The notes under the pieces: model-generated
The model's database searches: none
Told to the model about the DNA's origin: nothing
What the model saw: the letters and a program-made list of their open reading frames with translations, nothing else
In this document: positions 44,603 through 52,553 of the stretch, piece by piece
How the letters are laid out: every line of letters starts with the position of its first letter
Position numbering within the stretch: the first letter of the stretch is position 1
Origin: Streptomyces sp. NBC_00078
GTDB taxonomy: Bacteria; Actinomycetota; Actinomycetes; Streptomycetales; Streptomycetaceae
Direction: 5' to 3'
NCBI RefSeq assembly: GCF_026343335.1
Contig: NZ_JAPELX010000001.1
Coordinates: 6,386,001 to 6,450,000 of the forward strand
DNA length: 64,000 nucleotides
Position numbers and translations under genes: made by a program

Positions 44603-45379
44603 GTGACCTCGACCGACCGCCGGACGGCGCTGCGCACGGGCGCCGGCCTTCTCACCGCAGGCGCCCTCGCCGCAGGGTGCGCCACCAACGGTGCCGTCGC
44701 CCACTCCACCACCTCGGCGCACCCTCCCACCGATCCCCCCACCGCATCGGCCGCACCCACCCCGCGCGACTACCCCGGCCGGCCCGCCCAGCTCACCCAC
44801 GGCCCCCGCACCCACCCCCGGGTGGCCCTCACCTTCCACGGACAGGGCGACCCCGCTGTCGCCCACTCCCTGCTCACCGCGGCGGAGAAGCGCGACGCCC
44901 GCCTCACCGTCCTGGCCGTCGGCACCTGGCTCGACGAGCACCCGGACGTCGCCCGCCGCATCCTCGACGGCGGCCACGACCTCGGCAACCACACCCAGCG
45001 CCACCTGGCCGTCAACACCATGTCCGAGGCCGACGCCCGTACCGAGATCACCGCCTGCGCCGACCGGCTCCGACGGCTCACCGGCTCGATCGGCACCTGG
45101 TTCCGCCCCTCCCGCGCCCCCCTCGCGTCCCCGTTGGTCGTACGTCTGGCCCGCAGCGCCGGCTATCCGCACGTCCTCTCGTACGACGTCGACTCCCTCG
45201 ACTACACCAGGCCCGGTGCCGACGCCGTCGTACGCACGGTCCTCGGTGAGGTCCGGGCCGGGTCCGTGGTGAGCCTGCACTTCGGCTACCCGGACACGGT
45301 CGCCGCCCTCCCCGTCGTACTGGAAGAACTCGCCCACCGCGGCCTGGCCGCCGTGACCACCACGGAGCTGTTCAGCTGA
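44603..45379 (+). CDS. Polysaccharide deacetylase-like lipoprotein with altered catalytic motif
   Basis: The 258-residue protein starts at GTG 44603. An RR-containing signal with lipobox LAAGC points to a lipid-anchored export product. A NodB fold is visible: the His-zinc motif NHTQRH, the WFRPSRAP loop, and the closing SLHFGYPDTVAALPVVLEEL. The first motif, normally TFDDGP with the catalytic base and a metal-binding Asp, reads TFHGQGDP, so both Asp residues are replaced. Enzyme activity is therefore doubtful; it may bind glycan only. It overlaps the next lipoprotein gene by 1 nt (TGATG), indicating an operon. Confidence 0.85.
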   Translation: MTSTDRRTALRTGAGLLTAGALAAGCATNGAVAHSTTSAHPPTDPPTASAAPTPRDYPGRPAQLTHGPRTHPRVALTFHGQGDPAVAHSLLTAAEKRDARLTVLAVGTWLDEHPDVARRILDGGHDLGNHTQRHLAVNTMSEADARTEITACADRLRRLTGSIGTWFRPSRAPLASPLVVRLARSAGYPHVLSYDVDSLDYTRPGADAVVRTVLGEVRAGSVVSLHFGYPDTVAALPVVLEELAHRGLAAVTTTELFS

Positions 45380-46563
45380 TGACCCCCACCCGGCTCACCC
45401 GCGCCCTGATCGCGACCGCCGCCCTCGCCGCGCTCGCTCCCCTCGCCGCCTGCACCGGTGCCCACAACCACCAGGACGAGGCCCTCAGCAGCAAGGCGGC
45501 CCTCGCACCGGTGAAGAGGAAGACGGCCGTGCAGCGCCTGCCCGGCATGCCGCCGCTCCTCGACCCGAACGACGTGTACGCGGCCGACCGCCCGGGGCGA
45601 CTCTCCCCGGTGGTGAAGGACTTCCCGTCCCGGGTCTACGTGCCCAACACCAACTCCAACACCGTCTCGGTCATCGACCCGAAGACGTACCGGGTCATCG
45701 ACACGATCCCGGTCGGCGCCCAGCCCCAGCACGTCGTCCCCTCCTGGGACCTGAAGACGCTGTGGGTCAACAACGACAAGGGGAACACCCTCACCCCCAT
45801 CGACCCCAGGACGGGCAAGGCCGGCAAGACCGTCGACGTGCACGACCCGTACAACCTCTACTTCACGCCCAACGGCAAGTACGCGATCGTCATGGCCTCC
45901 CTCGACCGCGAACTCGTCTTCCGCGACGCGCACACCATGAAGCGCGAGAAGACCGTCCCGGTCAGCTGCTACGGCGTCAACCACGCCGACTTCTCGCCGG
46001 ACGGCCGCTACTTCATCGTCTCCTGCGAGTTCAGCGGCGAACTGCTGAAGGTCGACACGGAGAAGATGAAGGTGATCGGCCAGGAGAAGCTGCCGTTCGA
46101 CGGGGCGATGCCGCAGGACGTCAAGATCTCGCCCGACGGCAGGAAGTACTACATCGCCGACATGGTGGCCGACGGCGTGTGGATCCTGGACGGCGACAAG
46201 TTCACCAAGCCCACCCTCCTGCCCACCGGCAAGGGCGCTCACGGCCTCTACGTCAGCCGTGACTCGCGCGTCATGTACATCTCCAACCGCGGCGAAGGCA
46301 CCGTCTCGCTCTTCGACTTCGCCAAGAACAGGCTCACCGCGAAGTGGCACCTGCCCGACGGCGGCAGTCCCGACATGGGCGGCGTCTCGGCCGACGGCAA
46401 GGTGCTGTGGCTGTCGGGACGCTACAACTCCGAGGTCTACGCCATCGACACCCGCACCGGCACCCAGCTGGCCCGCATCAAGGTCGGCAGCGGCCCCCAC
46501 GGCCTCGCGGTGTACCCGCAGCCCGGTCGCTACTCGCTCGGTCACACGGGCATCTTCCGCTGA
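45379..46563 (+). CDS. YVTN/NHL-type beta-propeller lipoprotein
   Basis: The 394-residue protein has a signal with lipobox LAAC and several repeats of the YVTN propeller (YVPNTNSNTVSVIDPKTYRVIDTIPVG, then PQHVVPSWDLKTLWVNND, and later MYISNRGEGTVSLFD). It should sit on the outer face of the membrane as a seven-bladed scaffold; no catalytic residues are evident. It is translationally coupled to the deacetylase-like lipoprotein, which suggests that they act together at the cell wall. Confidence 0.85.
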   Translation: MTPTRLTRALIATAALAALAPLAACTGAHNHQDEALSSKAALAPVKRKTAVQRLPGMPPLLDPNDVYAADRPGRLSPVVKDFPSRVYVPNTNSNTVSVIDPKTYRVIDTIPVGAQPQHVVPSWDLKTLWVNNDKGNTLTPIDPRTGKAGKTVDVHDPYNLYFTPNGKYAIVMASLDRELVFRDAHTMKREKTVPVSCYGVNHADFSPDGRYFIVSCEFSGELLKVDTEKMKVIGQEKLPFDGAMPQDVKISPDGRKYYIADMVADGVWILDGDKFTKPTLLPTGKGAHGLYVSRDSRVMYISNRGEGTVSLFDFAKNRLTAKWHLPDGGSPDMGGVSADGKVLWLSGRYNSEVYAIDTRTGTQLARIKVGSGPHGLAVYPQPGRYSLGHTGIFR

Positions 46564-46653
46564 ATCACCCTTGAAACACCGTGAGTTGAGAAAGGACGGG
46601 ACACGCCGACGAACGAGTGATGATCCGCAGTCCGCCGCCGCGGAACCGGAATC

Positions 46654-47262
46654 GTGCCGCACATGATCACAACTCGCCTGCGGCGGCGGGCCGCTGCCGC
46701 CGTCCTGTCCCTCGCGGCCGTCCTCGCCACGACGGCCGCGACCGTCCCCACCGTCACCCCCGCGAAGGCCGCCGCGCCTGCCTGTCCCCAGTTCGCCGAC
46801 CCGGTCGAGGCGGCGGCCGACCACCGCGTCGACGTCGACCGCATCACCCCCGAACCGGTCTGGCGCAAGACCTGCGGCACGCTCTACCGCAGCGACAACC
46901 GCGGCCCGGGAGTCGTCTTCGAGCAGGGTTTCCAGCCCAAGGACGTCATCGGCGGCCAGTACGACATCGAGCAGTACGTCCTCGTCAACCAGCCCTCGCC
47001 GTACGTCTCGACGACGTACGACCACGACCTGTACAAGACCTGGTACAAGTCGGGCTACAACTACTACATCGACGCTCCCGGCGGCGTCGACGTCAACAAG
47101 ACCATCGGAGACACCCACAAGTGGGCCGACCAGGTCGAGGTCGCCTTCCCCGGCGGCATCGCGCGGCAGTACATCATCGGCGTCTGCCCGGTCGACAAGA
47201 AGACCAAGACCGAGATCATGAACGACTGCGAGAGCAATCCGTACTACGCGCCCTGGCACTGA
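46654..47262 (+). CDS. Secreted DNA-targeting ADP-ribosyltransferase (ScARP/Scabin/pierisin-like)
   Basis: The 202-residue protein from GTG 46654 (GGAA 8 nt upstream; ATG 46663 is the alternative) has a signal peptide ending near AKAAA. The mature part closely follows Scabin of S. scabies and ScARP of S. coelicolor, which transfer ADP-ribose from NAD+ to guanine bases or nucleotides. Key residues are Arg79 (TLYRSD), Asn112, Ser119-Thr-Thr, Trp130, Lys132, Trp157 and the ARTT pair Gln160-x-Glu162 (DQVEVAFPGG). All are offset by two from the catalytic positions I recall for Scabin. It appears intact and active, and no immunity gene is adjacent. Its 3' end overlaps the convergent acetyltransferase gene by 47 nt. 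Confidence 0.93.
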   Translation: MPHMITTRLRRRAAAAVLSLAAVLATTAATVPTVTPAKAAAPACPQFADPVEAAADHRVDVDRITPEPVWRKTCGTLYRSDNRGPGVVFEQGFQPKDVIGGQYDIEQYVLVNQPSPYVSTTYDHDLYKTWYKSGYNYYIDAPGGVDVNKTIGDTHKWADQVEVAFPGGIARQYIIGVCPVDKKTKTEIMNDCESNPYYAPWH

Positions 47263-47908
47263 GTCCCGACACGGCCCGGCGGGCGAGGAGCAGCGCCTCC
47301 GCGCCCACCGGCCGATAGCCGGCCGCCTGGAACGTCCGCATGCTGCGGGCGTTCCCCGGCGCGACCTGCGCCCACAGCGGCTCGGTGACGAGGTGCCGGG
47401 CGGCGGTCACGAGCAGCCGGCCCAGCCCCCGGTGCCGTACGGGCCCGTCCACCTCCACCGAGACCTCAAGCCGCCCGCCGATCCCGCGCCCCGTCACGAG
47501 CACACCGCCCTTGGCCGTCCACGCGCGCACCTCGTCGCGCCGACCGCGCGCGTAGACGACGCGGGAATGGCCGGCGTCCTCGATCTCCCGCAGCGCGAGC
47601 GGCGGTTCACCCGGCAGCGGGGAGCCGACCAGCATGGCGTCGACGGTCTCGGCCCCGCGTCCCGTCCGCTCCATGAACGCCGCCAGGAACCGCGGATGCA
47701 GGGGCGCCGCGAGCTCGTCGCAGTCCACGGCGCGCAGCGTCTCGTGGATCCACCGCGGATCCTCGTCCGTGAACACGACGGCGTGCGCGGTGAACGCGAG
47801 GACACCCGCGTCCCGGTCGCAGGCCTGCGGGACCACTGTCGTACGGCCGTCCTCCGGCGGGAAGACACCGCGGGCGGCCGCGTCGAGAATGTCCCGCAGA
47901 GTCTCCAT
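47216..47908 (-). CDS. GNAT-family N-acetyltransferase
   Basis: The 230-residue protein starts at ATG 47908, with AAGGAG 8 nt upstream; a GTG at 47932 opens the frame but lacks a site. The C-terminal half holds the acetyl-CoA loop RHRGLGRLLVTAARHLV and the following APGNARSMRTFQAAGYRPVG, a normal GNAT pattern. The N-terminal half (about 1-110) is an extra domain with DPRWIHETLRAVDCDEL, seen in a subset of actinobacterial proteins of unknown substrate. The stop lies inside the 3' end of the convergent ADP-ribosyltransferase gene. Confidence 0.85.
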   Translation of the reverse strand: METLRDILDAAARGVFPPEDGRTTVVPQACDRDAGVLAFTAHAVVFTDEDPRWIHETLRAVDCDELAAPLHPRFLAAFMERTGRGAETVDAMLVGSPLPGEPPLALREIEDAGHSRVVYARGRRDEVRAWTAKGGVLVTGRGIGGRLEVSVEVDGPVRHRGLGRLLVTAARHLVTEPLWAQVAPGNARSMRTFQAAGYRPVGAEALLLARRAVSGLSARARSTDCSRSRS

Positions 47909-48217
47909 CGGCCGCGCTCCTTGAGTCTCCACCCACTGGAGGGTCCAGACTCCCAGACGTGATCGACGACGGTACCGGCCTCTTCAGCACCGGCGAGCCG
48001 GCCCCGGGCCACCGGGCTGACGGGCCGTCAGGTCGCGGCGGCCCCTGTGGTGGCGCCGGACGCGCAGATCCGCTCGCTGCGGGTGACCCGTGCGGTGCAG
48101 GAGGAGTTCGCCCGGGTGGTCGCCGCACGGGTGGCTCGCACGGCCAGCTAATCTGACCTGCGTCAGCAAGACGGCAAGACGGCAAGACACGCGGTTGCGG
48201 AGAAAAGGGGCGGATCG
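47909..48217. other. Intergenic region with a possible gene remnant
   Basis: No complete gene is seen. On the plus strand a frame open from about 47963 to the TAA at 48149-48151 encodes GLTGRQVAAAPVVAPDAQI and then VQEEFARVVAARVARTAS, which reads like a genuine protein C-terminus but has no start codon. It may be the tail of a decayed gene. The last 60 bp carry the promoter of the EF-hand gene. Confidence 0.4.
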
Positions 48218-48430
48218 GTGGCGGACATCGAAGAGGCGCGCAAGGATTTCCAGCGGATCGACACTGACGGTGACGGATTCATCACCGCCGCCGAGTTCAA
48301 GAGCGCCCTCGCCCAGGGGGGCGACTGGAACGTCACCGAGTCGGTCGCCGAGGCGATCATCAAGTCGCGTGACCTGAACGGCGACAAGGTGCTGTCGTTC
48401 GACGAGTTCTGGGCGTACCTGAACAAGTAG
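48218..48430 (+). CDS. Small EF-hand calcium-binding protein
   Basis: The 70-residue protein is built of two EF-hands: the first loop DTDGDGFITAAEF has all ligands, and the second, DLNGDKVLSFDEF, has Lys at a variable position and should still bind. It is calmodulin-like in size with no signal peptide, and belongs to the Streptomyces CabC-type calcium buffers that affect aerial growth. The GTG start follows AAAAGGGG. It is monocistronic with a strong terminator directly after. Confidence 0.92.
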   Translation: MADIEEARKDFQRIDTDGDGFITAAEFKSALAQGGDWNVTESVAEAIIKSRDLNGDKVLSFDEFWAYLNK

Positions 48431-48441
48431 TACGCACAGGA

Positions 48442-48476
48442 GGGGGTGCCCGTCCGTGAGCCGGACGGGCACCCCC
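48442..48476. terminator. Terminator after EF-hand gene
   Basis: GGGGGTGCCCGTCCG and its complement form a perfect 15-bp stem around TGAGC, followed by a short TT. Confidence 0.86.
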
Positions 48477-48539
48477 TTCCGGCATGCCGGGCGCCGGTTC
48501 CGAGCCGGTCGCCGGTGAGGACGTCGGCCACCGGCCCCG

Positions 48540-48632
48540 GGCGAGGTCCTCGACGGGCTCGACCGCATCCGGGACGCCCGTCGCCTGATGGAGTCCAACG
48601 GGCACACGGGCGAGATCGTCGTACCGATCTGA
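48540..48632 (+). pseudogene. C-terminal remnant of a medium-chain dehydrogenase/oxidoreductase
   Basis: Thirty codons ending at TGA 48630-48632 read GEVLDGLDRIRDARRLMESN followed by GHTGEIVVPI. This is the usual ending of zinc-type alcohol dehydrogenase/quinone oxidoreductase proteins. Upstream in this frame the sequence is not recognisable and no start exists, so only the tail survives. The rest of the 304-bp gap (48431-48734) holds the EF-hand terminator and the promoter region of the next gene. Confidence 0.5.
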
Positions 48633-48734
48633 GCGCGGTCACCCGTTCGCCGCGGCCGGCGGAATAGTCCGGGAACTTCCAGGGTTGACGCCGCCCAGAC
48701 GCATGCGTGTGCATCGACCTTGGAAGGGTCTGTC

Positions 48735-49397
48735 ATGAAGATCGGCATCATCGGCGCGGGCAACATCGGCGGCAACCTCACCAGGCGGCTCACCGCCCTC
48801 GGCCACGACGTCTCCGTCGCCAACTCCCGCGGGCCCGAGACGCTCAGCGCGCTGGCCGAGGAGACCGGCGCGAGGGCGGTACGGGTGGAGGAGGCGGCGC
48901 GCGGTGCGGAGGTCGTGGTGATCACGATCCCCGTCAAGGCGATCCCGGACCTGCCGAAGGGCGTCCTCGACGGCGCCGCGGAGAACGCCGTGGTGATCGA
49001 CACCGGTAACTACTACCCGCAGCAGCGCGACGGCAGGATCGCGGCGATCGAGGACGAGGGCCTCACGGAGAGCGCCTGGACGGCGGACCGCATCGGCCAC
49101 ACCGTGATCAAGGCGTTCAACGGCACCTACGCCCAGGACCTCCTGGAACGCCCGCGTCCGGCCGGCGACCCCGACCGCATGGCGCTCCCGGTCGCGGGCG
49201 ACGACGAGGCGGCCAAGCGAACCGTACGGGCCCTGATCGACGATCTCGGCTTCGACACCGTAGACGCCGGCGGCCTCCAGGACTCCTGGCGCCAGCAGCC
49301 CGGCACACCGGTGTACGGGCTGCGCGCGGGTGTCGACGGGGTCACCAGGGCCCTGGCGGAGGCGCCACAGGAGCGTCCGGCGGACTTCCGGGGGTAA
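48735..49397 (+). CDS. NADPH-dependent F420 reductase-like / dinucleotide-binding oxidoreductase
   Basis: The 220-residue protein starts at ATG 48735, with GGAAGG about 7 nt upstream. The N-terminal Rossmann motif MKIGIIGAGNIGGNLTRRL is followed by VANSRGPETL, where the Ser-Arg pair suits NADP(H). The segments VVVITIPVKAIPDLP and VIKAFNGTYAQDLL match the NADP oxidoreductase/F420-dependent family. The C-terminal part is shorter than in ketol-acid reductoisomerases. The actual substrate is unknown. It seems monocistronic. Confidence 0.85.
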   Translation: MKIGIIGAGNIGGNLTRRLTALGHDVSVANSRGPETLSALAEETGARAVRVEEAARGAEVVVITIPVKAIPDLPKGVLDGAAENAVVIDTGNYYPQQRDGRIAAIEDEGLTESAWTADRIGHTVIKAFNGTYAQDLLERPRPAGDPDRMALPVAGDDEAAKRTVRALIDDLGFDTVDAGGLQDSWRQQPGTPVYGLRAGVDGVTRALAEAPQERPADFRG

Positions 49398-49466
49398 GGG
49401 CCGGGCCGGCTGTACGCCATCCAGTCGCGTGGCCGTGTGGCTGTGCGACCGGAATGGCCGTGTCGC

Positions 49467-50009
49467 TCAGACGATCTCCAGTGGCCGGTGCGGTCCGTCC
49501 GGCAGCTCGATCTTCACCGGATCCCCGGGGCGCACCGTCCCACCGCTGACCACGACGCTCATGATCCCGGCCTTGAGCCGGGGCGTGCCGTCGCTGTCCC
49601 GCCCGACGACCCGCTTCAGCAGCCCGTGCTGGAACCCGTCGATCTGCAGACAGGGGTTGCGCAGCCCCGTGACCTCGACGACGGCCTCCGTCCCCAGCCG
49701 CAGCAGCGTTCCGACGGGCAGGGCGAGGAGATCGATCCCGCGCGTGGTGACGTTCTCCCCGAGCTGCCCGGCCAGTACCTCGAACCCGGCCTCCCGCACC
49801 TCCTCGAACAACTCCTCGTGCATGAGGTGCACCTGCCGAAGGTTCGGCTGCGAGGGGTCTCTCGCCACCCGGGACCGGTGCTTCACCGTCGTACCGGCGT
49901 GCACGTCCCCCTCCACCCCGAGTCCCGCGAGCAAATTGATGCTCTGCCGGTTCGGCTTGGTGAACGAGTACACGCCGTTGCTGCTGACCGCACTGACCGC
50001 CCCACCCAT
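49467..50009 (-). CDS. MOSC-domain protein
   Basis: The 180-residue MOSC domain runs from SFTKPNRQSINLLAGLGVEGDVHAG to the end. The conserved Cys lies in TGLRNPCLQIDGFQHGLLKRV, with GENVTTRGIDLLALPVGTLLRLG before it. MOSC proteins bind sulfur-carrying or molybdenum cofactor ligands; YiiM-like members reduce N-hydroxylated compounds. The ATG at 50009 is the only reasonable start. No molybdenum gene is adjacent. Confidence 0.9.
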   Translation of the reverse strand: MGGAVSAVSSNGVYSFTKPNRQSINLLAGLGVEGDVHAGTTVKHRSRVARDPSQPNLRQVHLMHEELFEEVREAGFEVLAGQLGENVTTRGIDLLALPVGTLLRLGTEAVVEVTGLRNPCLQIDGFQHGLLKRVVGRDSDGTPRLKAGIMSVVVSGGTVRPGDPVKIELPDGPHRPLEIV

Positions 50010-50075
50010 CGCGAGCAGCTCCCCTCTTCCGTGTTGCCCCCACCGTACGGCGACTGCTGCGCCGCAGGTCGGGAC

Positions 50076-50274
50076 TCATACGGCCGCCCGCCGCGCCGGC
50101 ACGAGCCCTTGTGCGTCCCCGGCCGTCATGGTGACGTGCGCTGCCCCGAGAGCGAAGGCACCCGGCGCCGAGCGGCTCCACCAGCAGCCGCGTCTCGGCG
50201 ACCCCGGGATACAGCTCCGACAGCACCTTGACGACGCCGTCCCGCTGCAGTCGGGCAGCAGTGGGCTCCTCCAC
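50076..50274 (-). pseudogene. Small frameshifted gene downstream of the lysozyme gene
   Basis: From GTG 50274 (GAGGGG upstream) the frame reads MEEPTAARLQRDGVVKVLSE up to LLVEPLGA. The sensible sequence then continues in another frame as GAFALGAAHVTMTAGDAQG, then LVPARRAAV and a TGA at 50076-50078. One extra base near 50160 explains the break. The joined product of about 65 residues resembles no family I know. It starts 31 nt after the GH25 lysozyme stop and was probably co-transcribed. It could be a sequencing error rather than real decay. Confidence 0.5.
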
Positions 50275-50304
50275 GGGCCCCACCCCCTCGGCCGAGGACA
50301 GCCG

Positions 50305-50862
50305 TCACGCGTTGCCGGCCCACTCCTTCAGCGCGGGCTTGTCGGCGAAGTCCGCGACGTTCTTGTCGTGCGGCTCGCTGGTGTACTGGTGGAAGCGCCA
50401 TTTGGCCTTGATGCGGGGCTTGCCCGCCGTGACGTAGTCGGCGATCCAGAGGCCGTCGCCGGCGTATGACGTGGTGTCGATGTTCAGCCAGAAGTCCCGG
50501 TTCGCATAGAGGACCACCCGGTTGTTCGGCCGCAGTTCCTTCACCTTGCGGATGAACAGGTCCTTCTCCGCGTTGCTCGCGTGCGTGCCGGCGCTGTTGC
50601 GCTCCCAGTCGACGGCGAGGATGTCGCCCGCCTTCTCGGGGGCGTGTCTGACGAAGTACTCCGCCTGGGCCTGCAGGTTGCCCGGCCACAGGAAGTGGTA
50701 GAAGCCGACGACGAGACCGGCGTCGCGGCCGTGCTTCGTCTGGGCGGTGAGTCTCGGGTTGACGTACGAACGGCCCTCCGTCGCCTTGATGAAGACGAAG
50801 GAGAGACCGTCCGTGCCGTACGAGGAGGACTGGTATGCGCTTACGTCGATGCCGCGCAGCAT
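50305..50862 (-). CDS. GH25 lysozyme (muramidase) without signal peptide
   Basis: The 185-residue GH25 domain starts at ATG 50862 (MLRGIDVSAYQ), with GGGAG upstream; a longer frame to 50964 adds no signal peptide. Active-site acids are Asp6, Asp85 and Glu87 (LAVDWE), as in Cellosyl/Chalaropsis-type muramidases that cleave N-acetylmuramic acid bonds. The absence of an export signal resembles phage endolysins or lysozymes released by lysis or specialised export. No holin or phage gene is near, but the region to the right is full of gene remnants. Confidence 0.9.
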   Translation of the reverse strand: MLRGIDVSAYQSSSYGTDGLSFVFIKATEGRSYVNPRLTAQTKHGRDAGLVVGFYHFLWPGNLQAQAEYFVRHAPEKAGDILAVDWERNSAGTHASNAEKDLFIRKVKELRPNNRVVLYANRDFWLNIDTTSYAGDGLWIADYVTAGKPRIKAKWRFHQYTSEPHDKNVADFADKPALKEWAGNA

Positions 50863-51071
50863 GGAGGGACTCCCTGAATGGCCGGTGGGGGGACAGGGGT
50901 TGATGTGTCTCCACCTTGACACGGGTGATCCGTTCCGGATGTGGAAACCAGGTGGAAACGTCAACTCCTGGCGTCACCGAGGCGCTTCACACGTAGGGCG
51001 GCAACCTGGTCGGCGCGGCCGGCGACCTAGAGGCGAACATCCGGATGGCGGAACCCTGAAGGGAACCCACG

Positions 51072-51461
51072 ATGACCGACAACGGACAGACCGGGCCTGC
51101 CGGATTACGGCGACGCAGCGTGCTGCTGGGCGCGGACGCCGGCGCAGGTGCGAAAGCGCTCGGGGCCGGCCCCCTCGCGACCCCGGCGCAGGCGGCGTCC
51201 TTCGTCAAGGGCGCGGACGTCAGCCGGCTGCCGCAGACGGAGGCGAAGGGCTACTACTGGAACAACGGCTCCGGGGTACGGCAGGACCTGTTCACCGTCC
51301 TCAAGGGGTACGGCATCACCGCGGTCAGCCTGCGGACCTGGGTGAACCCGTCCAGTGATCCGGCCAACGGCCACTGCGGCATCGAGGAGACCGCCCCAGC
51401 TGGCGCAGCGGGCCAAGAACGCCGGTGGACTCGAAGGGCGCCTCGCCGAGATCGGGCTTGA
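51072..51461 (+). pseudogene. Truncated GH53 arabinogalactan endo-beta-1,4-galactanase
   Basis: The reading frame has a Tat-like signal (LRRRSVLLGADAGAG to PAQA) and then the GH53 N-terminus: FVKGADVSRLPQTEAKGYYW, DLFTVLKGYGITAVSLRTWV, NPSSDPANGHCGIEETA. After that it shifts by one frame: QLAQRAKNAGG, the next conserved part, is in a different frame starting at about 51396. The homology then stops. Only about 100 of the usual 350 or more residues remain and both catalytic glutamates are missing, so it is a dead fragment. The strong AAGGGAA ribosome site upstream shows it was once a real gene. Confidence 0.8.
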
Positions 51462-51775
51462 TCCGGCCGGGAGTGACACGGTGACGTCGGGGCAGGAAGT
51501 GCGGGACGAGGCCCTGACGGTCGGCGACCGGCTGCTGGTGGTCAACAGCTGGCCGAGCGTGCGCCGTTCGGTGAGGACGACCTGTCGCTTTCGCGGACCG
51601 TGGCCCGCTCCGCGTCCGTCATGTCGGTCGGATACCTCGGATACCAGTGCCCGCCGCTAGACACCCTCCTGTGCTACTGGGAGGGCCCTGCCCTCATGCC
51701 CCGGCAGGGCCGCAATCACCTGAACAGCACACCCGTACGGCCCCCCAGCCCCGCGCCCGGTTTCGGGAAGCCCTT
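51462..51775. other. Scrambled remnant zone with a terminator hairpin
   Basis: Protein-like stretches occur in different frames without starts, for example DEALTVGDRLLVVNSWPS (about 51505-51560) and PFGEDDLSLSRTVARSASVM (about 51570-51627). None can be assigned to a family, and they do not join into a gene. A perfect 9-bp hairpin (GGCCCTGCC/GGCAGGGCC, 51684-51692 and 51703-51711) probably terminates the small minus-strand gene to the right. Confidence 0.45.
51684..51711 (-). terminator. Probable terminator of the 84-residue gene
   Basis: GGCCCTGCC and GGCAGGGCC form a 9-bp stem with a 10-nt loop, 65 nt beyond the stop at 51776 on the minus strand. Confidence 0.5.
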
Positions 51776-52030
51776 TCAGCCCGCTCGGACGAACTCCATA
51801 TTGATCGAGTACATGAACTGGCCGACGCCCACGCACTCCCAGCCGACGGCTTCCACGGATCGCACGACCAGATCGATCTCCTTGCGGATCTTCTTCATGG
51901 GGTTTCTGACCCGGGCCATGCCCCGGGGGTCGATGTCGATGGACGCTTCGAAGGTGCTGTCCCCTTGCGCGTGTGCGCTCCTGGCATCTGCGACGAGCTT
52001 CTGCATCCGGATCGCGTGCAGTATTCCCAC
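51776..52030 (-). CDS. Small conserved-looking protein of unknown function (84 aa)
   Basis: GTG 52030 is preceded by GGGAGG at 5 nt, an excellent ribosome site, which supports a real gene. The product is a soluble alpha/beta protein with no signal or cysteine-rich motif beyond one Cys: LHAIRMQKLVADARSAHAQG, FEASIDIDPRGMARVRNPMK, EIDLVVRSVEAVGWECVGVG. The basic MKKIRKEI segment is notable. I do not recognise a family. It is isolated between remnants on the left and a non-coding, relatively AT-rich stretch on the right. Confidence 0.65.
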   Translation of the reverse strand: MGILHAIRMQKLVADARSAHAQGDSTFEASIDIDPRGMARVRNPMKKIRKEIDLVVRSVEAVGWECVGVGQFMYSINMEFVRAG

Positions 52031-52553
52031 GTGAGCCTCCCGCTCTGGGCTGCCGCGGGCCCGTTTGACTTCCCAATTGCCCTACGAGCCCGTGTAATTT
52101 ATGACTGAATGTGCCATTTGTATGGTTGCATGACGGAATCGCCGAGCAGTGTGCGTGCTCCGCAAACGTCAGCTGCCCGTGCCGCGCGCTCGATGCCACC
52201 GCGTGCAAGGGCGCGGGCCAGGTTCGGTGCAGCCGCCGGACCAGCGATATCCTGCTCAACGGCTCGAACTCGTCGGCCACTCTCCCCGAATGCGCAGTAG
52301 CTTCATCAGGAGGGTCCCGCGCCCTATGGCTCCGGCCGGCAGGCCGGAAATGATCAGTTCACAGGTAGATACGTGATCAGTGACGGTCAGCTCCAGGAGG
52401 CGCCGGGCCGACCGTCACAGGATTGACGTCGGGTTGATGCCTGTCGTCCTTCCCTCCCAGGCGTACACCGGGGCGAGCCCGGACGGACAAGGACCCGACC
52501 TTCGAGCTCCATGCCCTGCTCGACGCGGTCACCACTGGACGCGGTCTTGACCT
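52031..52553. other. Long non-coding stretch left of the conflict-type locus
   Basis: I see no gene in this roughly 520 bp. It is locally AT-richer (for example 52075-52135) than its surroundings. It contains a TGATCAGT direct repeat (52351-52358 and 52374-52381) and an inverted repeat GTGACGGTC/GACCGTCAC (52380-52388 and 52410-52418). A plus-strand frame near 52480-52590 reads PTFELHALLDAVTTGRGLDL and may be another remnant. The mix of junk and remnants suggests an insertion or deletion boundary. Confidence 0.5.

Noticed and set aside
50305..52030. Prophage remnant around the GH25 lysozyme
   Set aside because: No integrase, terminase, capsid, tail or holin sequence and no attachment-site repeat is visible. 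The lysozyme alone is not enough.
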